Assembly (NCBI RefSeq): GCF_001700505.1
Contig: NZ_MAPV01000011.1
Coordinates: forward strand, 59,949 to 123,948
DNA: 64,000 bases
Origin: Streptomyces mutomycini
GTDB lineage: Bacteria > Actinomycetota > Actinomycetes > Streptomycetales > Streptomycetaceae
Direction: 5' to 3'
Position numbers and translations under genes: made by a program. The notes beneath the pieces are model-generated. The model did not search any database. It was not told the origin of the DNA and saw nothing but the letters and a program-made list of their open reading frames with translations. Below are positions 7,751 through 16,403 of the stretch, in pieces (within the stretch, counting starts at the first letter, position 1; the number at the start of each line of letters is the position of its first letter).

Positions 7751-8762
7751 CTACCGCAGCGGTTCGCTGAGCTCGACGGCGCGCAGAGCCGCCGCGAGCG
7801 CCTGCTCGTCGCCGACGTCCAGGGCCGTGTCGGTCAGCTTGACGACGTGTTCGTCACCGTGTGCCAGGGCCCGTTCGAAGACCTCCTCGGGCGTCACCGT
7901 GCCCGGTGGGGCGTAACGCACCGGGGCGGCCGGTGCGTACATGGCGGTCACAGCCGCGGACGCCGTCCATGCCGCCTGGAGGCTCGGAACCCACAGGGGC
8001 CGCGGGAGAGCGGGAAGGGTTCGCAGGACGGCGTTGGGCGCCGTGGCCGCGTGGACCAGCATCGTCGCGTCGCCGTGGCCGTGGGTGGCGTACCGGTGAG
8101 TGGCCGCCGTGACCAGTTCGGTGAGCCGTCGGTGTGCCTCGGCCGGGTTTGTGACCGTCGCGGCCCAGACCGGCAGGCTCCTGATCCGGCCGAGCCGGGT
8201 GGGGAAGCCGCCCTCCCGCCCGGCGACGGGCGGCACCGCGTCGAGTGCCGCCGCAGCACTGTCGGCACCGGGTACGGGGGCAAGAATCCGCACGGGGTGG
8301 TGGCGGGCCGCCCAGTATCCGAGGCCGTGGGCCAGCTCGGTCAGGCGCGGCCCGGTGCTCTCGTCCGCCAGGAGCGTGCGTACGGCGTGGCCCACACGGA
8401 TGACCGGATGCGTCGATCCGCCGTACATGCCGGGCAGGAGGCGGGGCCACCACCGGGTGAGCACCTCGCGCCAGGTCCGGTCGGCGAGCTCGCGTCCGAA
8501 GTAGGCGATCCAGCCGGCGGCTCGGCGCGGATCGCCCAGTGCGGAGGGTCCAGTTGGCGTCCGTGACCGTCTCGACGAACGCCGGGAACTCCTCGAGTCT
8601 CGACGCGTACAGGTCGAGCCAGCGGTGCACGGCCGCCGCCCGGCCGTTGGCGGCGAGGGCCTCGACCGCCATCGGCGCGTGGTTGGTGAGCCGCCCGAGC
8701 CGCTCGGGGCCGCTGAGGTGCAGCCGCTGGAGTGCCTCGTCGAGAGTGCCTGTCGTATCCAT
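7751..8762 (-). pseudogene. Questin oxidase-like (DUF4243) protein with an internal frameshift
   Basis: Two overlapping frames together make one protein of about 336 residues. The first runs from the ATG at 8762 (MDTTGTLDEALQRL) to ANWTL. The second continues with ALGDPRRAAGWIAYFGREL to the end at 7751. Joining them requires removing one base near 8543, which restores a WTLALGD junction like the WxxALGD of the family. The C-terminal part keeps family features (PGMYGGSTHPVIRVGHAV). The gene is therefore either a recent pseudogene or contains a sequencing error. The family contains questin oxidase, a Baeyer-Villiger type enzyme; the substrate here is unknown. Confidence 0.65.
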
Positions 8763-9010
8763 GGCGAGAACGCCAGGAGGCCGTCCGCGGCGGCGTAACG
8801 GGCATACGGCCGAGGTGGTGTCGGGCCGGAGTCCTGGACGTGTCGTCCCGCCGAGTTGCTGATGCAGCTCGGGGCGGTCGGCTGCCTAGCGCGGGCGAAC
8901 GTGCCCCGACTCAAGCCCGATTAGTCACACTCTTTTGTGTAATAGCGCGCGGTGTCCTCCGGCTGCGAGTCTTCTTCTCGCAGGTCAGCCCATGATCGAG
9001 AGGATGTCGG
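8763..9010. other. Divergent intergenic region upstream of the encapsulin gene
   Basis: This 248-base region lies between the frameshifted gene and the encapsulin gene. It contains a small inverted repeat (ACAC/GTGT arms around 8926-8940, in a locally AT-rich patch) that could be an operator, and the GAGAGGA ribosome site six bases before 9011. No gene is visible. Confidence 0.3.
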
Positions 9011-10414
9011 ATGTCCGTTGGTGAAGAGGTTCGCGACACGCAGCCGCCGCAGCAGAGTCTCGGCACAGCGGCTGCGCGGAACCTCGCGACGACGACCAAG
9101 TCCGCCCCGCAGATGCAGGAGATCACCTCGCGGTGGCTGCTGCGCATGCTGCCGTGGGTGCAGGTGCAGGGCGGCACGTACAGGGTGAACCGCCGGCTGA
9201 GCTATTCGGTCGGCGACGGCAGGGTGACTTTCGTCCAGACGGGCGACCGGGTCACGGTCATCCCCGCCGAGCTCGGTGAACTTCCCGCCCTGCGCGACTT
9301 CGGCGACGAGGAGGTACTGGCCGAGCTGGCGCGCAGGTGTGAACAGCGCGACGTCGCGGCCGGGGAGGTGCTCGTCGCGTCGGGGGAAGCGGCGGACCGG
9401 GTGCATCTGCTGGCCCACGGCAAGGTCGAGAAGATCGGCAGCGGGCCGTACGGCGACGAGACGGTGCTCGGGGTCCTGGCCGACGGCGCCTACTTCGGCG
9501 ACCACGTCCTGGTCGACGGCGACGCCACCTGGGAGTACACGGCCCGTGCGGTGACCGCCTGCACGCTTCTGACCTTGCGCCGGTCCGATGTCCTGAACCT
9601 CGCTGCCCGCGCGGACTCGCTCCGCGACCATCTCGCCGGGCTGCTCGCCATCCCGCACCAGCGCACCAACAAGTACGGCGAGGCGGAGATCGACCTTTCG
9701 GCGGGACACGTGGGGGAGAGCGTCGTCCCGCACACCTTCGTCGACTACGAGTCGGCGCCCCGCGAGTACGAACTGAGCGTCGCCCAGACGGTGCTGAAGG
9801 TCCACAGCCGGGTGGCCGACCTCTACAACCAGCCGATGAACCAGACCGAGCAGCAGTTGCGGCTCACGGTCGAGGCGCTGCGTGAGCGCCAGGAGCACGA
9901 GCTCATCAACAACCGGGAGTTCGGGCTGCTCAACAACTGCGACTACGGGCAGCGGCTCCAGCCCCACGACGGGGCGCCCGGCCCCGACGACATGGACGAA
10001 CTCCTGTCGCGGAGGCGCGGATCGAAGCTGTTCCTCGCCCATCCGCGCGCCATCGCCGCGTTCGGCCGGGAGTGCAACAGGCGGGGCCTGGTGCCGGAGA
10101 GCGTCGAGGTCGGGGGGCATCACGTGCCTGCCTGGCGGGGGGTGCCGATCTTCCCGTGCAACAAGATCCCGGTCACCGACGCCCGTACCACATCGATCAT
10201 CTGCATGAGGACCGGCGAGGCCGATCAGGGCGTCATCGGGCTCCAGCAGAGCGGCATCCCGGACGAGATCGAGCCGAGTCTCTCGGTCCGCTTCATGGGC
10301 ATCGACGAGCAGGCGATCATCTCGTACCTCGTGACGGCCTACTACTCCGCCGCCGTCCTCGTGCCCGACGCCCTCGGCGTCCTGGAGAACGTGGAGGTGA
10401 GCCGCTGGCGGTGA
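9011..10414 (+). CDS. Family 2B encapsulin shell protein with cyclic-nucleotide-binding-like insertion
   Basis: A 467-residue nanocompartment shell protein. It has an N-terminal arm (about 1-60), an HK97-type fold split by an inserted cNMP-binding-like domain (about 85-220; [21 protein letters not shown], then [19 protein letters not shown]), and the capsid C-terminal half. The latter includes [31 protein letters not shown] and [20 protein letters not shown]. This layout defines family 2B encapsulins, which self-assemble around an enzyme cargo. A prenyl synthase gene follows 89 bases downstream and is the likely cargo. Whether the inserted domain binds a nucleotide cannot be told from sequence. 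Confidence 0.9.
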   Translation: MSVGEEVRDTQPPQQSLGTAAARNLATTTKSAPQMQEITSRWLLRMLPWVQVQGGTYRVNRRLSYSVGDGRVTFVQTGDRVTVIPAELGELPALRDFGDEEVLAELARRCEQRDVAAGEVLVASGEAADRVHLLAHGKVEKIGSGPYGDETVLGVLADGAYFGDHVLVDGDATWEYTARAVTACTLLTLRRSDVLNLAARADSLRDHLAGLLAIPHQRTNKYGEAEIDLSAGHVGESVVPHTFVDYESAPREYELSVAQTVLKVHSRVADLYNQPMNQTEQQLRLTVEALRERQEHELINNREFGLLNNCDYGQRLQPHDGAPGPDDMDELLSRRRGSKLFLAHPRAIAAFGRECNRRGLVPESVEVGGHHVPAWRGVPIFPCNKIPVTDARTTSIICMRTGEADQGVIGLQQSGIPDEIEPSLSVRFMGIDEQAIISYLVTAYYSAAVLVPDALGVLENVEVSRWR

Positions 10415-10420
10415 CGCTCC

Positions 10421-10453
10421 CCGGGGGCCGGGCGGCAGCCGCCCGGCCCCCGG
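10421..10453 (+). terminator. Strong hairpin between encapsulin and prenyl synthase genes
   Basis: A perfect 15-base stem (left arm CCGGGGGCCGGGCGG) with a three-base loop begins seven bases after the encapsulin stop codon. No U-tract follows. It could terminate part of the transcripts and set shell:cargo ratio, or stabilise the 3' end of the shell message. Confidence 0.55.
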
Positions 10454-10503
10454 CAGGCCGCCGCGACCAAGGTGCCCCCCCGGGGTGCCCGGAAGGAGTG
10501 ACC

Positions 10504-11553
10504 ATGACCATGACCAGTACGGATACCGAGATGGAGGGGCACAAGGCCGCCGTGCTCCTGGAGCACACCCGCAACGCCGTCGACCCGCACCTGCGGGCAG
10601 CCGTCGAAACGCTGCCGGGGGCGATACGCCGGGTCGCCATGTACCACTTCGGCTGGCAGAACGCCGACGGTACGCCCGCCTCCGGGCAGGCCGGCAAGGC
10701 CATGAGGCCCGCGCTCGTCCTGGCCGCCGCCCGTGCGCTGGGAGGGGATGCCCAGGCAGCGATGCGGGCGGCCGTCGCAGTGGAGCTCGCGCACAACTTC
10801 ACCCTGCTCCACGACGACGTCATCGACGAGGACACCACCCGGCGGCACCGGCCCACGGCCTGGGCGCTGTTCGGTGTGCCGGACGCCGTCATCACAGGTG
10901 ACGCCCTGCTCGCCCTCGCTCTGCGGCTGTTGGCGAACGACCCGCACCCGGCATCCGGACAGGCCGCGACGCGGCTTTCGACCTGCGTGATCGAACTCTG
11001 TGCGGGACAGCAGGCCGACTGCGCCCTGGAGGAGCGCGGCCCCGACGACGTCACGCTGGACGAGTGCCTGGCCATGGCCATGGCCAAGACGGGCGCACTG
11101 CTGGGCTGCGCCTGCGCTCTGGGGGCGCTGTACGCCGGAGCGGGGGAACGGGAGGTCGACGCCATGGACGGCTTCGGCCGGGAGGCGGGTCTCGCCTTCC
11201 AGCTCATCGACGACCTGATCGGCATCTGGGGGGACACGGCCCGCACGGGCAAACCGGTCGGGGCGGACCTGACCGCCCACAAGAAGTCCCTGCCGGTGGT
11301 GGCGGCACTCACGTCGGACGCCCCCGCCGCCGCCGAGCTCGCCGCCCTCTACCGGGGTGCCATGAACACACCGGCGGAGGTGCGGAGCGCCGCCGACGCC
11401 GTCGACCGGGCCGGTGGCCGGGACTGGGCCCAGATCGCCGCGGCGGACCGGATGGCCCGTGCCGTCCACCACCTGTCCCGTGCACTGCCGGCGCCCGCCG
11501 ACGCCGGAGAACTGCTGGCCCTCGCCGAGTTCGTCACGCGCAGAACGCACTGA
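10504..11553 (+). CDS. Polyprenyl diphosphate synthase, probable encapsulin cargo
   Basis: A 349-residue all-alpha trans-prenyltransferase that would condense isopentenyl diphosphate with allylic diphosphates. The first aspartate-rich motif is DDVID at residues 104-108 (LLHDDVIDED) followed by RRHRPTAW. The second is FQLIDDLIGIWGD around residue 236. The start at 10504 has GGAAGGAG three bases upstream. It lies directly behind a family 2B encapsulin gene, and polyprenyl transferases are one of the known cargo classes of family 2 encapsulins. The segment before the catalytic core is short (about 40 residues), so any loading signal should lie there. Chain length is not predictable here. Confidence 0.88.
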   Translation: MTMTSTDTEMEGHKAAVLLEHTRNAVDPHLRAAVETLPGAIRRVAMYHFGWQNADGTPASGQAGKAMRPALVLAAARALGGDAQAAMRAAVAVELAHNFTLLHDDVIDEDTTRRHRPTAWALFGVPDAVITGDALLALALRLLANDPHPASGQAATRLSTCVIELCAGQQADCALEERGPDDVTLDECLAMAMAKTGALLGCACALGALYAGAGEREVDAMDGFGREAGLAFQLIDDLIGIWGDTARTGKPVGADLTAHKKSLPVVAALTSDAPAAAELAALYRGAMNTPAEVRSAADAVDRAGGRDWAQIAAADRMARAVHHLSRALPAPADAGELLALAEFVTRRTH

Positions 11554-11645
11554 CCGGGCCGCCCGTGACCGGCTTCGAGGGCCAACTCTAGGATTCCGTG
11601 CGTCGGTTGGGACCACCATCACGGACGAAGAGGACGGGGCCGGTC

Positions 11646-12239
11646 ATGGGTGTGCGCGTACGGCAGGCGGACGAGCGGGACAGGGATCAGGTCGTACGGA
11701 TCCTTGAACAGGCCTTCCACGACGACCCGGTGAGCAGCTGGGTCTTCCCCGACGAGGAGCACCGGCGGGCGGTGCACGGGAAGTTCCTCGGGGTCTTCGC
11801 CGACGTCACGCTGGAAGGAGGCCGGATCGACCTGCTGGAGGACGGGACGGCCACGGCTCTCTGGCTCTCCGTGCCGGCGGGCGCGCCGGAGGACGACGAC
11901 ACCCCCGCGCTCATGCGGGAGACCGCGGATCCCGACAACGAGAGGGCCGAGCTGGTGGGGAGGCTCACGGGTGCCGTACACCCCCATCACCGCGCGCACG
12001 AGTACCTGTTGATGATCGGCGTCTCTCCTGAGCGCCAGGGGGACGGTATAGGTGAAGCGCTGATGAGGGGGGTCCTGGAGCGATGCGACCGGGAGGGGAC
12101 CCCCGCCTATCTGGAGGCGAGCAGCGCGCGCAGCCGCGGTCTCTACGAACGGCTCGGGTTCACCTTCACGGGGCGGACCGTCGACCTTCCCGGGGGCCCG
12201 TCGATGTGGCCCATGTGGCGTGAACCCCAGGACGGATGA
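11646..12239 (+). CDS. GNAT-family N-acetyltransferase
   Basis: A 197-residue acyl-CoA-dependent N-acetyltransferase. The acetyl-CoA binding segment is visible as LLMIGVSPERQGDGIGEALM, followed by PAYLEASSARSRGLYERLGF. The ATG at 11646 is chosen over one 16 codons upstream because the fold begins at VRVRQADERD. It follows the prenyl synthase by 92 bases in the same direction and could belong to the encapsulin transcription unit. Its substrate is unknown. Confidence 0.8.
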   Translation: MGVRVRQADERDRDQVVRILEQAFHDDPVSSWVFPDEEHRRAVHGKFLGVFADVTLEGGRIDLLEDGTATALWLSVPAGAPEDDDTPALMRETADPDNERAELVGRLTGAVHPHHRAHEYLLMIGVSPERQGDGIGEALMRGVLERCDREGTPAYLEASSARSRGLYERLGFTFTGRTVDLPGGPSMWPMWREPQDG

Positions 12240-12314
12240 CCGGGATCGGGCACCGGAGGTGCGGAAGGGGGTGCCACGGGGAGGGCCCGGGGGCACGGGC
12301 TACAGTCCCTGCTC

Positions 12315-12983
12315 ATGACAGATGAGTCGTGGGCAGGCTGGTACCGGGACCGTCAGGGTTCCGAGGCCGTCATTCTCACCACGGACGGACAGCAGCTCCG
12401 TATCCGCGTCCGGGGCACGGACTTCGAGGGCGAGAGCTTCGACGCTCTGGGTCCCGTCTCGGGTACGCCTCTCCAGGAGGGGCTGTTCGACCTGGTGGAC
12501 GGCGTGCTCGACGACTGCGTCCTGGAGTGGGACCTCCCGCTCCCGGTCCTCGTGGCCGGGACGGTCCGCCAGGCCACGCTCAGCTGCCTGCTGTCCCTGC
12601 GCAGGACGGACCCGGATCTGTATCTCGCCCTCCATCTGGACGGGGCGGTGTACGAGTCGAACCGCGCCGAGGGCGACTTCGCCGCGGCGCTGGCGACGGT
12701 CCAGCGGATCATGCCGCAGGACATGCATCTGCAGACGTGCATAGCCTGCGCCTTGTCCGACTACTTCCCGGCCCCGGCCCGCGGTCTGTCCGGCGGGCTC
12801 GCCTGCTTCCGCGGCGCGAAGGACGCGTACCGCGATGCGTCGGGTGGGGGCGACGTCGCGGACCTCTGGGACCGGCGTACCGGATTCGTCCAGGAGATAT
12901 GGAGCTGCCGGGAGTTCGAACCGCGCCCGGCACACGGGGCCGGCACGGGCCATCGGGGCGCCTTCCCGCTCGAACTCGCCTGA
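12315..12983 (+). CDS. DUF6304-like conserved hypothetical protein
   Basis: A 222-residue soluble protein without signal peptide or membrane segments. It resembles a Streptomyces family I know only as a domain of unknown function (DUF6304). Features include a beta-rich N-terminal half, a pair of cysteines in LQTCIACALSDYFP around residues 140-155, and a conserved LACFRGAKDAYR segment. No catalytic motif stands out. Nothing in the neighbourhood suggests a pathway. Confidence 0.6.
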   Translation: MTDESWAGWYRDRQGSEAVILTTDGQQLRIRVRGTDFEGESFDALGPVSGTPLQEGLFDLVDGVLDDCVLEWDLPLPVLVAGTVRQATLSCLLSLRRTDPDLYLALHLDGAVYESNRAEGDFAAALATVQRIMPQDMHLQTCIACALSDYFPAPARGLSGGLACFRGAKDAYRDASGGGDVADLWDRRTGFVQEIWSCREFEPRPAHGAGTGHRGAFPLELA

Positions 12984-13082
12984 GCCCCGCCCGGGCGGTC
13001 CGGACCGGCCCCAGGCCCCGGACGTGCCCGTGGGGCCGCCCCGCTGTCGCGGAACGGCCCCTGCGCCGGTGGCGCCGTGCTG

Positions 13083-13754
13083 TCAGGACGCGGTGCGGGC
13101 GAGGGCAGCCGCGAGGCCGTTCTGCCAGAGGCTGTTCACCCGCGAGCGCTCGGTCGCGTTCGGAGTCGCGTTCGTGCAGGACGTGCCGGGGCCACCACCC
13201 GACATGAGCTCGCTGCACGGACCGGTGTAGTGGTCCGGCAGCCCCAGCACATGCCCGGTCTCATGAGCCGTGACCCGGGTCGAGTTGTACTGCTGGTTCT
13301 GGGCGTAGTCGAGGAAGATGTAGCCGCTGCCGTGCCCGTTCGTGCTCGCGTACGAACCCCGGGAGTCGTTGCCCTCGCGGTAGGTGAAGTCGGGGTTCGA
13401 CCCCTCCTGCAGCTTGACGTTGCTGACCGAGCTGTTCCAGATGCTCGTGCTGCTGGCTATCTGGCTGCGGAAGCTCGGGGCGTTGGTGGTGCTGTAGATC
13501 ACGGTGACGGCTGCGGCGCCCGGGTTCGCGGCCCGCTTCTCGGCGACCGATTTCATGACGGCGTCGAAGAACGCCTTGTTCGCGGCGGCGTTCTCGCTCG
13601 AACCGGCGTACGCGGCGTACCCGGCCTGCGCCGAGGCCACGCCGGCCGTGGGCACGGGAGCCGGAGCGGCGGCGACCGCGGGGGTGGTGCCCAGCGCGGC
13701 GGCGAGTCCGAGACCAGCAACGGCCGACATGACAGCTGTCCTGAAGTGCCTCAT
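13083..13754 (-). CDS. snpA: Snapalysin, secreted zinc metalloprotease (family M7)
   Basis: A 223-residue secreted neutral protease precursor. It has a Sec signal peptide ([20 protein letters not shown], then a VAAAPA cleavage region at about 27-31), a short propeptide, then the protease domain. The zinc motif is [11 protein letters not shown] with H164, E165, H168 and D174, the M7 signature, plus conserved cysteines at PCSELM and TSC. Mature enzyme size is as expected for snapalysin. A LysR-type regulator is transcribed divergently, and a T-N11-A palindrome lies between them, the arrangement known for snpA/snpR. Confidence 0.92.
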   Translation of the reverse strand: MRHFRTAVMSAVAGLGLAAALGTTPAVAAAPAPVPTAGVASAQAGYAAYAGSSENAAANKAFFDAVMKSVAEKRAANPGAAAVTVIYSTTNAPSFRSQIASSTSIWNSSVSNVKLQEGSNPDFTYREGNDSRGSYASTNGHGSGYIFLDYAQNQQYNSTRVTAHETGHVLGLPDHYTGPCSELMSGGGPGTSCTNATPNATERSRVNSLWQNGLAAALARTAS

Positions 13755-13866
13755 GGGGGGTGTCTCCTACCTGTCCGATGAACCCCGTCCGGAGGCGGAC
13801 GGGGAACGGGTGGGGGGTACGGAGAGAGTGTCGGGGCAGCCGGGCCCGCGGCGGATGATGTCAACC

Positions 13867-13889
13867 GGCGATAGCGCCGCCCTATCGCC
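13867..13889. promoter_or_regulatory. LysR-type operator between snpA and its regulator
   Basis: Perfect eight-base arms (GGCGATAG and complement) flank a seven-base spacer. The inner part has T at 13872 and A at 13884, an exact T-N11-A LysR motif. It lies 113 bases before snpA and 120 bases before the regulator gene. Confidence 0.7.
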
Positions 13890-14008
13890 CGGACAGGAAG
13901 CACACAGGATCACCACGTGCCGGTCGCCCCGACACCCCCTGAATCGGCCCGGTTGGTGGGGGTTGGGACATCTGGTGTCCACGTACGAACAGTCATACGC
14001 TCGCCGTC

Positions 14009-14962
14009 ATGGAGCTCGAGGTGAGACACCTCAGGGCGCTCTGCGCCATCGCCGACACGGGCAGCCTTCACCAGGCGGCACGGCGGCTGGGCGTCAGCCA
14101 GCCCTCCTTGACGACCCAGCTCCAGCGGATCGAGAAGACCATGGGCGCTGAGCTGTTCCGCCGGGAGCGGACGGGCTGCCTGCCGACGCTCCTGGGGCGT
14201 GCCGTCCTCAGCCGCGCCCGTCCCCTGGTGGACGGCATGTCCGCTCTGGTCGGCGCCGCGACGGCGGAGGCCGAGGCCGCCCGGGCCGGTGGCCCCTGCC
14301 TGCGGATCGGCTCCACCGGGAGCCGCGTCATCGGCGGCTGGCTGCGCGGACTGCGGGTGAGGCTGCCCGGCACGGACATCTCGCTCCGGGTGGATGTGTC
14401 GGCCCGGGCGCTGCTGGGCGCGGTGGCGGCCGGCCGGCTCGACGTGGCCTTCGTGCACGAGGTGGAGGGGTGCCCGCTCGCCGTTCCGGACGGACTGAAC
14501 CAGCGCGTACTCCTCGAACGCGAACCGCAGTTCATCTCGCTGGCCAGCGACCACCCCGCGGCCGGACAGCCGGTCGTGGACCTCGACGACCTGGCGGGGG
14601 ACCGGTGGATGGTCGACCCCTCGGTGGACGGTGAGTGGGACGGGGTGCGCCGGGTCCTCGGCGCCGCGGGTCTCGATCCGCCCGTCCTGCACGGCGACTA
14701 CCTCACGGCGGCTTCCCTCGTCGTGCTCGGTGAGGCGGTCGCCCCCTGCCAGCCGACCACGGTTCCCCGTGAGGACATGGCGATCCGCCCTCTGCGCGGT
14801 GACCCCCTGGCGGTGCGGCTGCTGCTGGTCTCGCGGCCGGGTGCGGACACGGACGCCGTGTACGAGGAACTGGAGGCGGCCTACCGCGACGCGGCTCGGC
14901 GGGCCGAGGAGTACCACCGGTGGCTGCTGCGTCATCGCAGCCCCCTGGCCCACACGGCCTGA
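14009..14962 (+). CDS. LysR-family transcriptional activator of snapalysin
   Basis: A 317-residue LysR regulator. The winged helix-turn-helix covers residues 1-60 (VRHLRALCAIADTGSLHQAARRLGVSQPSLTTQLQRIEK split by the turn), and a periplasmic-binding-like effector domain follows from about 90. The divergent snpA gene and the shared T-N11-A palindrome identify it as the likely SnpR-type activator, which also represses or tunes its own gene. The effector is unknown. Confidence 0.88.
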   Translation: MELEVRHLRALCAIADTGSLHQAARRLGVSQPSLTTQLQRIEKTMGAELFRRERTGCLPTLLGRAVLSRARPLVDGMSALVGAATAEAEAARAGGPCLRIGSTGSRVIGGWLRGLRVRLPGTDISLRVDVSARALLGAVAAGRLDVAFVHEVEGCPLAVPDGLNQRVLLEREPQFISLASDHPAAGQPVVDLDDLAGDRWMVDPSVDGEWDGVRRVLGAAGLDPPVLHGDYLTAASLVVLGEAVAPCQPTTVPREDMAIRPLRGDPLAVRLLLVSRPGADTDAVYEELEAAYRDAARRAEEYHRWLLRHRSPLAHTA

Positions 14963-15035
14963 GGCGGAAAGTTCCCCGTTCTGCCGACAGCGAGGTCCGG
15001 TTCCCAACACCTGCTGCGCCGGGCACGATCACCGT

Positions 15036-16040
15036 ATGAAGCTCTTGATGCTCGGCGGTACGGAATTCGTCGGACGCGCGGTCACCGACGCCGCTCTCGG
15101 GCGGGGCTGGGAGGTCACCGTCTTCCACCGGGGCCGCCACGCCGCCCCTGCCGGAGTCCGGACGCTGACCGGCGACCGGACGACGGGCGGGGCGGGGCTC
15201 GCCGCGCTGGCCGACGGCACCTGGGACCTGGTGGTCGACACATGGAGCGGCGCACCCTCGGCCGTCCGGGACGCCGCCCGGCTCCTGTCGGGCAGAGCGG
15301 GACACTTCAGCTATGTCTCCAGCAGGTCGGTGTACGCCTATCCCACCCCCGCGGGGCTCGCGGAGGACGGGCCACTGGTGGCCGGCGCCTCCCCGGACGC
15401 CGGAGCGGACACCCCGTACGCCGAGGCCAAGCGCGGCGGGGAGCTCGCGGCGCTCGACGCCTTCGGCGACCGTGCCCTGCTGGCGCGGGCCGGGCTGATC
15501 CTCGGCCCGGGGGAGAACATCGGCCGTCTGCCGTGGTGGCTGGGCCGGACGGCCAGGGGCGGGCCCGTCATCGCGCCGGGGCCGGCGGATGCCGCGCTCC
15601 AGTACATCGACGCGCGTGACCTGGCGGACTGGCTCCTCGACGCGGCGTCGAACGGACTGGCAGGCGCGTACAACACCGTGAGTCACCCGGGGCACACGAC
15701 CATGGGCGAGTTTCTGGAAGCCTGCGTCCAGGTGACCGGTTCCCGCGCCCAACTGCGCTGGACCGAACCCGAAGTGCTCCTCGCGGCAGGCGTCGAGCCA
15801 TGGACCGACCTGCCGGTCTGGCTGCCCGCCGGAGAGCTCTACGACACCCTGCACATGGGTGATGTCGCCAAGGCGCACGCAGCCGGTCTGCGCTGCAGAC
15901 CGGTCGGCGACACCGTCGCCGACACCTGGGCCTGGCTGCGCGAACGGGGAGGGACCGCCCCGCAGCGGCCGGACCGGCCCTCGGTCGGTCTCGACGCGCA
16001 GACCGAGGCGAAGCTCCTCGGCGCGCCCGAAAGCCCTTAG
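15036..16040 (+). CDS. NAD-dependent epimerase/reductase (extended SDR)
   Basis: A 334-residue Rossmann-fold protein. The nucleotide motif is MLGGTEFVGRAV (GGTxFVG variant) at residues 4-15. The tyrosine/lysine of a short-chain dehydrogenase active site may be supplied by SSRSVYAYP and DTPYAEAKRGGE. Family members are annotated as reductases or sugar-nucleotide epimerases. The ATG at 15036 is the first that covers the complete Rossmann motif. The C-terminal 40 residues are polar. It is followed after nine bases by the DUF952 gene and probably heads a three-gene operon. Substrate unknown. Confidence 0.8.
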   Translation: MKLLMLGGTEFVGRAVTDAALGRGWEVTVFHRGRHAAPAGVRTLTGDRTTGGAGLAALADGTWDLVVDTWSGAPSAVRDAARLLSGRAGHFSYVSSRSVYAYPTPAGLAEDGPLVAGASPDAGADTPYAEAKRGGELAALDAFGDRALLARAGLILGPGENIGRLPWWLGRTARGGPVIAPGPADAALQYIDARDLADWLLDAASNGLAGAYNTVSHPGHTTMGEFLEACVQVTGSRAQLRWTEPEVLLAAGVEPWTDLPVWLPAGELYDTLHMGDVAKAHAAGLRCRPVGDTVADTWAWLRERGGTAPQRPDRPSVGLDAQTEAKLLGAPESP

Positions 16041-16049
16041 CGTGGCCCG

Positions 16050-16403
16050 ATGACCGAACAGTTGCTGCACCTCACGGAAGAGCCCCTGTGGGAGGCCGCC
16101 CGCAGAGCCGGGACGTACGAGATGTCCACCCGTGGCCGCACCCTGCGGGAGGAGGGGTTCATCCACTGCTCGCTGCCCCATCAGCTCCCGGCTGTGGCAC
16201 GGGCGTTGTACGGGTCCGACGACGAGGGCCTGGTGGTCCTGGTCATCGACCCCGGCCGTCTCCCGGCACCCGTCCGGTACGAGGCCATGGAGCCCGGTGG
16301 CGAGGAGTTCCCGCACATCTACGGGCCGCTGCCGGCGAGTGCCGTCGTCGAAGTGCGCTCCTGGGCCAGGCACATGGCACAGGAGGAGGGCGAGGCGGGA
16401 TGA
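16050..16403 (+). CDS. DUF952 family protein
   Basis: A 117-residue protein with the DUF952 pattern: EEPLWEAARRAGTYEMST, GFIHCSLPHQL, LVVLVIDPGRL, then FPHIYGPLPASAVVEV. The FIHCS histidine and the PHIYG block are the conserved residues of the family, whose fold suggests a small enzyme or binding protein. It shares an ATGA overlap with the next gene and follows the epimerase gene by nine bases. Confidence 0.85.
   Translation: MTEQLLHLTEEPLWEAARRAGTYEMSTRGRTLREEGFIHCSLPHQLPAVARALYGSDDEGLVVLVIDPGRLPAPVRYEAMEPGGEEFPHIYGPLPASAVVEVRSWARHMAQEEGEAG

Noticed and set aside
8921..10123. A long minus-strand open frame opposite the encapsulin gene
   Set aside because: Its translation is Val/Gly/Arg-rich with no family features, while the plus strand encodes a clear encapsulin. 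It is a GC-skew shadow.
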